From: Helicoverpa zea
Taxonomy: Eukaryota > Arthropoda > Insecta > Lepidoptera > Noctuidae
Length of the DNA: 64,000 nucleotides
Reading direction: 5' to 3'
Assembly (NCBI RefSeq): GCF_022581195.2
Contig: NC_061452.1
Span: 7,633,501 to 7,697,500, forward strand
The position numbers were made by a program, and so were the translations under genes. The notes below the pieces were generated by a model. That model was not told where the DNA came from. It saw nothing but the letters and a program-made list of their open reading frames with translations, and did not search any database. Positions 35,914 through 47,000 of the stretch are shown piece by piece (position 1 is the stretch's first letter; every line of letters begins with the position of its first letter).

Positions 35914-36369
35914 GCAGCCAACTGGTTAAAATAGCTTTTCAATCAAACAGCTCTTTGACTGAAAAATGCCATTCAAAAACGCGTCTATACGTTGTTTAGC
36001 GTTTTGGTAACTCCAGTGCCAAAAACTTAAGTCCTAGGCGATCATTAAATTGCACAATTAATTGATCATGTCGTTAATATTGTAGATTGTACAATCATTT
36101 TAAGCGACATTTTTTTTTATTGCATAAAGTAGGAGGAAAAATATCGTAAAATAATCAAAACCGTGTAGTTGATGCCATATCGCTAGCAAAACTCAACTAA
36201 GACGGGCACTGTCAACTACTTCAATTATATGGCAGCTTTTGAATCACCTGTAATGTTGAACATTTTCTGCGCCTCAATTTCAATTGTATAACTTGAAGAG
36301 TGATTGAGAGGCGTTGTTTGGTCAAAGGGCCAGCTGCTTGATTGAATGGCTATTTTAACCGTTGGCTGC
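35914..36369. mobile_element. Inverted-repeat MITE with GCAGCCAAC ends
   Basis: GCAGCCAACTGGTTAAAATAGC at the left (core GGTTAAAATAGC) is mirrored by GCTATTTTAACCGTTGGCTGC at the right (core GCTATTTTAACC). TTCAATCAA and TTTGACCAAA-type inner pairs also match. Confidence 0.6.
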
Positions 36370-36710
36370 AATATGCGTACTAAGATATTTGCTAGCGAGG
36401 GATGACTTTATATAGACTTAATTATTAGTAAGAGTAAAAAGACAGGCGTGGTCCTCTAAAAGTTGTTATTTAGTTACACTATGACCGACGTATCTCGGCG
36501 AGCGTGAACTTGCTAATTAGCCGCACAGTATACAATTTTGTTTTAAAAAGATTTACTGCCCAGCATACAGCTGACTTCAGTCTCGCTAAGATACTTCGTT
36601 CGTACTCACCATCGAGTTCTCCTTGAGTGTAAATTTGTTAATTCCGAATTCTATTTTAATTATTTTTCGATGAATGCACAGTTATGCAATCGTAGGTACC
36701 TAATGTACAC

Positions 36711-37064
36711 TTAGGCCTGGTTTCACTGGTTACCGATTAAGGGTCAGTTAGTTATCTAATAGTTAATGTTATATACCAGATAAAGGTGAACCCAAAAGTT
36801 AAATATAACTTATCTTATAGATAGTGTGTGTACGAGTTTAGTGGGCCAGTATATTACCGTTAGTTGAGTTTATTGTTGAGTGTGGTGATGTCACAGATAC
36901 GACCGTTTTACGTTGGCTGTTATACACACACTGAAACAAGTTTTTCTAATTGTTACCAACTAAGTGTATCGATATGCTTACTCAGCTCGAAGTCGCCTCT
37001 GTACGTAAACCGTAGTGTCTGATCAGCTATCAGAGAATATCAGTAACCGGTGGAACTGGCCATA
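36711..37064. mobile_element. Possible MITE with imperfect TTAGGCC ends
   Basis: The left tip TTAGGCCTGGTTTCACTGG resembles the complement of the right tip (TTATGGCCAGTTCCACCGG). Interior unidentified. Confidence 0.4.
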
Positions 37065-37366
37065 ATACTCGCATTATATCATCAGTCGTGAAAAAATACT
37101 GTTTAAGTGAATTATTCCAACCCACACTATTAAAATAGTGTCATCTTCTATTTACTTAAGATATAAACAATAGCATGAATATTGTAGTTACTGTATTGAA
37201 CAAGATTGTAATCGATTCTAGCTTACTACATTAAACAAATATGTACCTATGCTGCTGAAAAATAAATATGTAATCTCACTTGCGTGTTTTATTATTGAAA
37301 AATTCTTTCACTGTTGGGAAGCTAGACTACCCGCTCTTTGACTGGTAGGTACTAGTGTTTTACATG

Positions 37367-38279
37367 GGGAACAAATATAATGACCACCATAAAATGCTTT
37401 GATACCCTTAGTTTTGTAACCAGAAATATCTACTGAACACCAGAAAAATAAAGTCTAAAAATGTAGTAGTACCAGCTATTTTAGTCACGACTTCACTTTA
37501 AATTGTATTCGACCACCAAATTTAGTAAATGATCACAAACTCTTGACGACCAAATTAATGTATTATTTTTGCCTAAATAAGTCACTGTGATTGCCATAAA
37601 ATGTAGGCTTATTACCAAATAAAGTATTATGATGCCATATTAAGTTATGTGTCCGGCTTGCAATGCATGCGTGAGTGACGAGTGACAGGGGAAAATGGAA
37701 GAAAATGACATATTGCACCGACCCCAAGTAAAATTGGGAACAGGGCAGGAGAAAGAAGAAGAAGAATGTGTTTCTCAATACACTCCCTCGAAAACACACT
37801 CTTATCGCACTGTTTAGTTAGAGGCATGCAATAGACAATTTTCCACCCTAGTGCAGGAAAAGGGTCCCCATAATCTTATTACATTTATTGTATCAGGCCG
37901 AACTTATTTTTTTTTGGAGTCAGTTTACTTAAACAGGATAGCAAGATGTAAAAACTTTGATTATCATTTTATATTAAAACGCTAATTTTGATGATCATTT
38001 ACTACTTTTGGGATAACAATGATTTATTTGGACTCATTTTGCTTAAATAGGATAGCAGAATTTAAAAACTTTGGTTATAATCTTACTTTAAAATGGTGAT
38101 CATTTACTATTTTTGGCTTACGCATGATTTATTTTGGAGTAATTTCACTTAAATAGGATAGAAAAGTGTTAAAACTTTGGTTATAGTTTTACATTAAAAT
38201 GCGAGTTTCATTTTGGTGATCATTTACTATTTTTGTCTGCTATTTGTTACTATATCTGGTGATCAGTTAAACATAAGCC
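37367..38279. mobile_element. Mutator-like non-autonomous element, copy 1 (9-bp duplication)
   Basis: It starts GGGAACAAATATAATGACC and ends AGTTAAACATAAGCC, flanked by TTTTACATG (37358-37366, 38280-38288). It contains repeats of GGTGATCATTTACTA and ACTTAAATAGGATAG. Copy 2 at 50394-51345 is nearly identical but has a different 9-bp duplication, proving independent insertion. Confidence 0.85.
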
Positions 38280-38334
38280 TTTTACATGTTGCGGTCCCTA
38301 GCGCCACGTTATGTTTTTATACTATGCCTATGCC

Positions 38335-38550
38335 TATTCGACCTCCTCAACTCAGTTACCCACGGTAACCCGATGCTCCTTTGGTAAGGCTGGTTTGTCA
38401 GACGTACCGGCTTTTTGGCTACTGGTAACGACTGATATTCAAATGATAGCTGGGACCAATTTATCGTGCCTTCCGTAACACAAGAACTCTTTAAATGACA
38501 AGATGTTCACCCATCCACTGACCGACCGCGCTAATAATAAGGTCTGGTAG
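38335..38550 (-). mobile_element. Old SINE-related fragment
   Basis: Degenerate matches: CGACCTCCTCAACTCAGTTA, TTGTCAGACGTACCGG, TATTCAAATGATAGCTGGGA. No head or duplication. Confidence 0.5.
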
Positions 38551-38740
38551 AGACATACAAATATAATAATGCGTTTATTTTTGATGACTACAACTAACCA
38601 ATTGTTAGTATCTTATCAACTATAATTTATCGACTAAGGGTTAGTAATACGTAAAAGCTAAGTGTCTGCCTAACAAGCAACCCGATCGAATGCCTAAGCA
38701 GCGGAGCGTCATGCTTGTCGGCCAAGACTTGTAGAATGCT

Positions 38741-39106
38741 GGGGCCCGATTCTCCTAATATTACTTAAGCGACATACGATTCGATTCGACTGAGATCCAA
38801 TCACGACTCGATTACGATTGAAGCGAATGTGGCATTCCGCTATTTTTTCTTGGAAATAAAAGTTTTTAACCTTTTCTTTCATTCAATAATGAATCATTTT
38901 GTCTGCAAATGATTTCCGATTGCAATATGATTGTAAACTACCGTATAGACCACAATCACCAAAATGGCAGACCAATCGCAAACCAATCCAATGTCGTTGG
39001 AATACGATTGGTCTTATATTAGTAGCAGAATGTCCGATATGGTTAAAACTGCTATTGCGATTCGATTTCTATTCAATTTTGACATTATTAGGAGAATCGG
39101 GCCCCT
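38741..39106. mobile_element. MITE, GGGCCCGATTCTCC-end family
   Basis: Tips GGGGCCCGATTCTCCTAAT and TTAGGAGAATCGGGCCCC. A complete ~366-bp copy with the family interior (CGATTCGACTGAGATCCAAT, AATGAATCATTTTGTCTGCA). Confidence 0.85.
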
Positions 39107-39737
39107 GAACCTAGATCTGCTTAGAAACGAGGCAGCCTTCTTCCTCATGAGCGCATAGAAATCATCCACCCGTGCTTCAGCGAACATGCCCGATGCACTG
39201 CAGTATCTAGGCAGCCCCAACAGCAGCCGGAAACCATTATTAAATTGTACCCGCAGGGCGTCTAGAGCCTTCCGCGTACAGTTAACCCACAGACCGCCCG
39301 TTAAGGCTTAACCTTATGATCGATCGATCCGCGCGGCTTTGACTTGGCCGCTAGCTCTTCGCTTTATCTCCATTATCAAGCTCGCATTAGCAGTCACCAA
39401 TGCTAGGTAGGTATGTACAGTTGAAGAGTTCTTTCATCTGTACCCTTTCAATCATGAAGTAGGATCTAAACCCTCATTGTTTTGTGGTGTAAAAAGTAAA
39501 ATTTTACCCAAAGTGTGTCCATAATTTTGACTAGTTTTCCTCGATTTCTCTAGGTTTCCATCATCAGATAATGGACCTAACAAGAATGGGACAATTTAAG
39601 AAATATTTTCAGAGCAAAAGGACTGTGGTGCTACAGCTTTGGTGCCATATTAACAAATGCTCAGGTGGATGTGATGTGTCAGAATTCAGCACTTTTTATT
39701 TTGATTTTGGACCAAAACGGCTGACGTCCTTTATGTA

Positions 39738-39743
39738 TTTATT
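39738..39743 (-). terminator. Candidate SF3B6 poly(A) signal
   Basis: TTTATT on plus (AATAAA on minus) about 120 nt past the stop. Another AATAAA overlaps the stop codon itself (39860-39865) and is too close to be the main signal. Confidence 0.35.
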
Positions 39744-39860
39744 TTGTGCTTTTAGCAAGTATTAGGATGAGACATCATTTTTATACAAAATTGTAATAAA
39801 TGTGAAATGCTTTTAGTATTTATAATAATAAAACACTTTTTACATATAGACAGATAGTAT

Positions 39861-40969
39861 TTATTTTCGCAGATCCTCACTTGATATACCATATTTCTTT
39901 TTCAGTGCATCAATCTCTTCTGCTTTCTTTTCAATATCCATTCCCTTGAAAGCTTTGTTTGATCTGTAATATAATACTACTAGATACCGATTGCAAACAT
40001 TGAAGCCTGACAAGTGATCACACGCATTTTTGGCATCAAATATATCTTCATAAACTATGAAAGCTGTACCTCTTGTCTCCGGTGTATTACCACTGCAACA
40101 TGAAAAATATATTTTTATATATAGGTATACTTGTTTCAAAAGTATTTTACAGAAAGCTTTCTATAGAAAAGCTTAAAGTGGTCATTCATTTCAGCTGGGA
40201 ACTATTTTCTGTAGTGTAGTGGTTGTTTCCCTGCTGCTTGACCCATCCCGTGGGAACTTCTTCCTTTACCAGGATGAAATATTGCCTATGTTACTTAGGG
40301 ATAGTGTATCTTCCTAACACATAAATAACTTTTCAATCAATATATTTCAACCTGGTCCTCTTAATTTAAAATAAGTTACAAATGGGTTTAGTTAGTAGTT
40401 TTTGAGTTTCTACATTACAAACATGTGTACAAAAAAATATAAATCTTTCTTCTTTATAACATTACTGAATGTAGATATAGTTATCGGCACGGATAACGAG
40501 CTCTCGGCGAAAGAGTAGGGATTGCTTTGCACACTGTACACTTAAGGCAATAAACCAATAAATCACTTCTGCTCAGGTGAAGGTCAGGGCTCAATATCCT
40601 TGCCGATGATTATAATATTATACTTACACACGAATTTGTCGAATTGCACCATATTTTCCAAAGATATCATACATTTCTTCAGCAGATATTTTGTAGGGCA
40701 AATTTCTGACATAAAGTATTCTGTTAACTTCTGGTGGTAATCGTACCTAAAAGACACTGGAGAATTAATGGAGTTTTTGTGAAACCATTTATTAAGTTTA
40801 CAATTACATTATTAATCCTGCATTTTTTGTTCCGCAGTGTTATATTAATCAATGCTATAATTATTGATATACTTGTTGCCAATAGACACTAGAGCTCCTG
40901 TTTATATGACAATAAAATAAAATCTCATTATCTACTCACATTTGCACGCCTTTGAAGGGCTAAAGCCAT
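39861..40969 (-). CDS. SF3B6: Splicing factor 3b subunit 6 (SF3B6, p14)
   Basis: Coding exons (minus): 40940-40969, 40628-40746, 39861-40092; 126 aa, close to the 125 aa of other animals. It is part of the SF3b complex of the U2 snRNP in the nucleus, lying next to the branch-point adenosine. A single RRM fills most of the protein: RNP2 RILYVRNLP (about residues 18-26) and RNP1 RGTAFIVYE, followed by DIFDAKNACDHLSGFNVCNR and RYLVVLYY. The C-terminal helix EEIDALKKKYGI is the part that packs on the RRM and meets SF3B1. The start MALALQRRANVRLPPEVNR matches the family N-terminus. All phases fit. The middle intron carries a 139-bp MITE. Confidence 0.95.
40476..40614. mobile_element. 139-bp MITE, TATAGTTATCGGCACGGATA ends (copy 2)
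   Basis: Same element as 31321-31459, including AATAAACCAATAAATCACTT. The left tip is intact and the right tip slightly decayed (CCTTGCCGATGATTATA). Inside SF3B6 intron 2. Confidence 0.8.
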
Positions 40970-41866
40970 AATCGCAATGTTTCAGTGACTATTACAATTA
41001 GTTGCACTCGAAGTTCTACACGAAAAAGAAGTGACCAATAGTAGCGCTACCTTCTTTAGTGATTTAGTTTTACGATCATTCAGAATATAAAATTATCACA
41101 ATCATAACAATTAGTTCAAACAACAAAATGCACGCACAATCCGTCCGACATTACATTAGGATTAGTGACAGTGACAGGTGACATGACACAGACGCTATCA
41201 GTTGTCACAGATATTATCCATTTATTTTTTACAATGTACATACTATACATATATACAAACTTAAACTACTTATCTTTATACAAAACTAAAAATAAAATAC
41301 TATATACAAAATATATATAAACATAATATAAAAGAGCATAACACAATACAAATATATATAATTATATCAGTCAAACCAATAGCTTAGACGAGTAAACACA
41401 GCGTCACAATTTAATAAATATACTCTCTTATAACAGTTGTGAAGCTACATATTGACGTTCCAAGAATAATTATTTTTAAGCCAAAACAATCCTTATGTTG
41501 CGCTAATATCATAATTATTCAAACTATCGATATCCTTGCTGCATCACCATGGAACATCACTATCAAAGTTCTTTACCACAGATAATACATCAGCTTACGA
41601 TCGGGACCATAGACGTAATATATCTATGATCGGGACAGCCGCGTCGCCCGCGCCATCGGTCGGCACAACTGTATGGATGACAAATGCCTTTTTCATGACT
41701 GTTCTTGCTCTAACTTTTCCCCTTTCTCGCACAACACAGAAATAATAATCATATCAGCAAATCGGAGAATCCAACAACTTGATACGGTTCGTGATACGAT
41801 ACATTATGCATTATAAAATATATAAAGGTAAAAATTAAAAAAAAAAAAATTGTGCCCTTGTCATCT

Positions 41867-42600
41867 GGGGCCCGATTCTCCTAATTTTACTTAAGCAATA
41901 CATATACGATTCACGTTCGACTCGATTCGACTGATATCCAATACCGACTCGATTACGATTGAAACGTATGTGGCATTCCGCTATTTTTTCTTTGAAATAA
42001 ACGTTTTTATCCTTTTCTGTCATTCAATAATGAATCATTTTGTCTGCAAACGATTTCATCATCCTCCGAGCCTTTACCCAAACTATGTTGGGGTCGGCTT
42101 CCAGTCTAACCGGATTCAGCTGAGTACCAGTGCTTTACAAGAAGCGACTGCCTATCTGACCTCCTCAACCCAGTTACCCGGGCAACCCGATACCCCTTGG
42201 TTAGACTGGTGTCAGACTTACTGGCTTCTGACTACCCGTAACGACTGCCAAGGATGTTCAATGACAGCCGGGACCTACAGTTTAACGTGCCATCCGAAAC
42301 ACAGTCATTGGTGTCTAAGATATACTTAGAAAGTACATACAAACTTAGAAAAGTTGCATTGGTACTTGCCTGACCTGGAATCGAACCCGCGCCCTCATAC
42401 TCGAGAGGTTGGTTCTTTGCCCACTAGGCCACCACGACTTTTTTGTCTGCAAACGATTTACGATTGCAAAATGATTGTACAGCAAACTACCGTATTGACC
42501 AAAATCACCGAAATAGCAGACCAATCGCACACCAATCAAATGTCAATCGAATACGATTGGTCTTTTATTAGTAGCAGAATGCCCGATATGGTTAAAACTG
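41867..42600. mobile_element. MITE (GGGCCCGATTCTCC family) carrying a SINE
   Basis: The left tip is intact. The copy stops at GGTTAAAACTG where the next copy begins, so its right end is lost. A SINE is inserted at 42057-42443. The region 41.0-41.87 kb upstream of SF3B6 has no recognisable gene. Confidence 0.8.
42057..42443 (-). mobile_element. tRNA-derived SINE, full length, in a MITE
   Basis: Begins CATCATCCTCCGAGCC and ends with the tRNA-like head (GGAATCGAACCCGCGCC, CCCACTAGGCCACCACGACT; minus strand). Flanked by TGTCTGCAAACGATTT (42041-42056, 42444-42459), which belongs to the host MITE. Confidence 0.92.
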
Positions 42601-43069
42601 GGCCCCGATTCTCCTAATTTTACTTAAGCGTCATACGATTCACGTTCGACTCGGTTCGACTGAGATCCAATCCCGACTCGATTACGATTCAAGCGTACGT
42701 GGCATTCCGCTATTTTTTCTCTGAAATAAACGTTTTTATCCTTTTCTGTCATTCAATAATGAATCATTTTGTCTGCAAATGATTTACGATTGCAAAATGA
42801 TTGTACAGCAAACTACCGTATAGACCAAAATCACCAAAATAGCAGACCAATCGCACACCAATCAAATGTCAATCGAATACGATTGGTCTTTTATTAGTAG
42901 CAGAATGCCCGATATGGTTAAAACTGCTATTGCGATCATATTGCGATTCGATTTCTATTCGATTTTGTCATTATTAACTTAGGAGAATCGGGCCCCTGCT
43001 ATTGCGATCATATTGCGATTCGATTTCTATTCGATTTTGACATTATTAACTTAGGAGAATCGGGCCCCT
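42600..43069. mobile_element. MITE (GGGCCCGATTCTCC family) with duplicated right end
   Basis: A complete copy ends at 42997. Its last 72 bp (42926-42997) are then repeated at 42998-43069, ending again in GAATCGGGCCCC. Confidence 0.85.
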
Positions 43070-43082
43070 GAACGTAGCCTAA

Positions 43083-43892
43083 GGGTGCGTCCACATCTGG
43101 CGAATGCGCCGCGAATGCGCAGCACGCGAGCCGATCGCGAGCTGTCCGCGAGCTGCGCGCGTGCAGTCACTGCAATAGTTCGGTGCGCCTCTTTAGCGCA
43201 ACTCACGCAAGGCTCGTATAGAGCGCGCGAGCGGCGCGCGATCTGCGCGCAATCAAGGGCCCGATTCTCCTAAGTTAATAATGTCAAAATCGAATAGAAA
43301 TCGAATCGCAATATGATCGCAATAGCAGTTTTAATCATATCGGGCATTCTGCTACTAATAAAAGACCAATCGTATTCGATTGACATTTGATTGGTGTGCG
43401 ATTGGTGTGTGATTGGTCTGCTATTTTGGTGATTTTGGTCTATACGGTTGTTTGCTGTACAATCATTTTGCAATCGTAAATCATTTGCAGACAAAATGAT
43501 TCATTATTGAATGATAGAAAAGGATAAAAACATTTATTACAAAGAAAAAATAGCGAAATGCCACATACGCTTCAATCGTAATCGAGTCGGGATTGGATCT
43601 CAGTCGAATCGAGTCGAACGTGAATCGTATGTCGCTTAAGTTAAATTAGGAGAATCGGGCCCCAGTTCTCGCCCTTACAGTTCCGTATATTGGCTCAGTA
43701 CTATCGAAGATGGCAGACGTCGCGCGCCGCCTGCGCGCCGCTCGCGTGCGGCGCTTAGGTCGCGCGCGAGCTGCGCGCGGGCGGCGCAGAAGCGGCGCAC
43801 GAACAAAAATGCACGCGCGCAGCTCGCGGACAGCTCGCGATCGGCTCGCGTGCTGCGCATTCGCGGTGCATTCGCCAGATGTGGACGCACCC
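43083..43892. mobile_element. GC-rich element with GGGTGCGTCCAC ends and TAA duplication
   Basis: Tips GGGTGCGTCCACATCTGGCG and complement, arms ~170 bp, flanked by TAA (43080-43082, 43893-43895). The arms are dense in GCGCGC/CGCGAGC. Nested inside it is a reverse copy of the GGGCCCGATTCTCC MITE (43257-43663). ORFs here are by-products. Confidence 0.8.
43257..43663. mobile_element. MITE (GGGCCCGATTCTCC family), reverse, nested
   Basis: Tips GGGCCCGATTCTCCTAAG and AGGAGAATCGGGCCCC. Opposite orientation to the neighbour at 42600, giving a long inverted pair about 190 bp apart. Confidence 0.85.
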
Positions 43893-43975
43893 TAATAGGT
43901 TATTGATTTTCTAAGGGCTGCCTGATTGGTTATATCTTTATTTAAATAATTACTCTATTATTAGGTACAGCACAA

Positions 43976-43981
43976 TTTATT
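43976..43981 (-). terminator. Candidate poly(A) signal of the esterase gene
   Basis: TTTATT on plus (AATAAA on minus) about 50 nt past the stop codon; a second one at 43937-43942. Confidence 0.4.
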
Positions 43982-44031
43982 TTGTGAGTAAACTTGTTAC
44001 AAATACACAATCAATCGAAGTAAAATTTTAT

Positions 44032-47000
44032 CTAGTGATGATTATCATCAGTCACAGTAAAACGACGAGACTTTTGCCTGTGTAATAGTATGGCGCATAC
44101 AAGTAGTAGTAACAGTAGCATTACAGTTACTCCACACATCGCAAGCACACCACCCCGGAGTCTGTCACCTGGAACCAAAAAAGAATATATAAATATGTTT
44201 AACAAAAAATAGGTGCCTACTGATATCGGGTAAGTGTCCACTGGCCCCAAAGACAGAAATTTTAAACTACAGCCGCTGGCTCAACCATACCTACTATAAT
44301 ATAACCACAGTAATATAACTATGTTACATAAAAGGCCACTAGAAACTCTTAAAAAGAAGCAATCAATCACCTGTGCGAAATATTGGTTTTAACGACTTTG
44401 AGTACGTTTCAAAAGGTTTTAATGACTGGAGTCTGTTAGGCACTAGCATCAAAAGGGTAGTCAAGGAAGCGTTAGGCCGCGTTTCCATTGACGCGGAGCT
44501 GGGCGGAGAGGGGCGGAGAAGAGCGGTGAAAAGTGGTCAGTGTTTCCACTGAACCGGAGCTGGGCGGAGAGGGGCGGAGAGGAGCGCAGCTGGGCGGAGA
44601 AGAGCGATGAAGATTTTGAATGCACCTAGTGACGTAACGAAGACAACTGACACACTGCACGCCCAATGCTCGCTGTCCTCCGCACTGCACCGCCTCGATG
44701 TATGAATATTCGCTCAGCTCTGCTCCACCCCGCTCGTACTGTTTCCATTGAAGCGGAGCGGAGATTTCAAGCATAGTCATTGGTCAATTTGTGCACCGCT
44801 AAGCTCCTCTCCGCCCCGCTCCGCGTCAATGGAAACGCGGCCTAAGGGTGTACTTTTTATAAGTATTCTTAATTTGAATTATGGAGAATTGCTAAGAAAA
44901 CGGTTAAAACTGGACTACCTAATTCCTGATAGAAAGTTCGTCGGCGTTTTGAAAAGTGCTAGATGTGAATTTCAGAAAACTGATAGCTATTGTTGCCAAA
45001 GAGCGCATTAAAAAACACAACCCTATCTTGTAGGTACATATGTAGGCAGGTACCTACACTAAAAAGAATACCTACATATTAATTAAGGGTTTGTTCCCAC
45101 TAGTTCTACTGCTTAGTTCTACCGTAGAACTAGTGGGAACTTTTTTTCCCACTAGTTCTACTAATTGAGGTGTAACAAAATAGTAGAACTAGTGGGAATT
45201 ATGGTTTTTATTGGTATCCCACTAGTTCCACTGAACATTTGCAGTAGAACTAATGGGACATTTTGTTCTACTAGATAGAAGAAGTACAGACGACGCGCCT
45301 GGGTGACATCTCGCCGTGTCCGTGGCCCGTGGTTATCTGTAGTTGTGATTTTTATCAGAGCTCAAAATCGATAGCAGTCGGAATAACTTAGATTTTTTTC
45401 ATGAATTTCAACAAAAAATAAATGTTTTTCTTTATAAAAGTACTAGGACAGCAGAAATGAAGAGGAGCTAGGTGGTGTTTAAAATCAGACATTGATATTC
45501 ATCTATAACACTGCTAATGCTAATTAAAAGACATTGTTTATAATAATACACATTGAATAGGAATGTAAGTATACAATAACGCAAAAATAACTTTGAAGAG
45601 ACTGGCTATTTGAACTGCAGCCCTATGATTTAGGCAAAAAAATCTATACTAATATTATAAAGCTGAAGAGTTTGTTTGTTTGTTTGAACGCGCTAATCTC
45701 AGGAACTACTGGTCCGATTTGAAAATTTCTTTCAGTGTTAGATAGCCCATTTTGTCGAGGAAGGCTATAGGCTACTTTTTATCCCGGTACGGGAAGTAGT
45801 TCCCACGGGATGCGGGTGAAACCGCTGGCAGAAGCTAGTATCAAACAAAAATAATCGTTTTAAAAAACACGCTTAAAAAATTACAAAATAATTCGGACAT
45901 TTACCGTCGTACCACAAAAACTTTTAATAGTCTGTTGAACACTTGTCTAAAAATGTCAAACGACGTTGAACTAAGGTCCCTTTTGTAGCCACACTATTTT
46001 TAGACAAGTGTTCAACAGATGTTTAACTTTTGTATTAACAGTCTGTTAGTTCCAAACATAACACTCACATCAAACTAACAAAATCAAAATCAAAAAATCA
46101 AAAATCATTTATTCAAACTTGGCTGCAAGACAGCACTTTTTGAACGTCAGGAATTTACAATAGACAGCCCCCAAAACGCCCACCCTTCACCACTTCCTAT
46201 GTGTTTTTGCTGGAAAGAAAAAGTGGCGCAACAAACTTCCCAGCAACACATGTCTGTCTGTCTGTAGGTTAGAAGAACCTTTTAACTAAACTAACTTTAG
46301 TGTGTTTTTTTTTTAATCAATGTGTCAAACACCACCACAATGGTGGTTTTTAAAAATCAAAAGAACAAAAAGATTAACTAGCTCCTCTTCATTTCTGCTA
46401 TCCTAGTACTTATATAAAGAAAAACATTAGATTTTTGTTGAAAGTAATGAAAAAAATCTAAGTTATTCTGACTGCTATCGATTTTGAGCTCTAAAAAAAA
46501 TCACAACTATCGGCTGTCAACTGTACTTCTTCTGTCTAGTAGAACAAAATTATGTCCCATTAGTTCTACTGCCAATGTTCAGTGGAACTAGTGGGAATAC
46601 CAATAAACACCATAATTCCCACTAGTTCTACTATTTTGTTACACCTCAAATAGTAGAACTAGTGGGAAAAAAAGTTCCCATTAGTTCTACGGTAGAACTA
46701 AGCAGTAGAACTAGTGGGAACAAACCTAATTAAGTACCTTGTTTATCCGTCAGTTTGCTTTTTTTCTCTTCAACGTTGGATATTTCGTAAAGGTGGGGTA
46801 AATACTGAAGCCAAAATCGAACATCTCTTTTAGCGCTGTGGTAGTTGTTGGTGGCACTTTCCGCATCACGAATGTCGCATATATTTGCATCACCTGTCTT
46901 GTAGCTCTGCCACACGGTTTCATCGTCAGGTGATCTGTTGGAACAATGCAATTTACGTAACTAGTAACGGGACTGATACATACCTACATTGAACCACAGA

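Noticed and set aside
37563..37827. Ser/Phe-rich ORFs, repeated at 50590-50877
   Set aside because: Both sit in the paired Mutator-like elements, and the reading frames differ by indels between copies.
39571..39765. 64-codon ORF downstream of SF3B6
   Set aside because: No motif, no splice context, and it overlaps a repeat shared with 61.6-62.7 kb.
46738..46934. Alternative frame of esterase exon 10 beginning DHLTMKPCG
   Set aside because: It resembles a DHLT esterase string by chance, but exon 9 ends in phase 2, and the other frame (SPDDETVWQSY...VRFWLQYLPHLYE) matches family endings and runs to the splice site.
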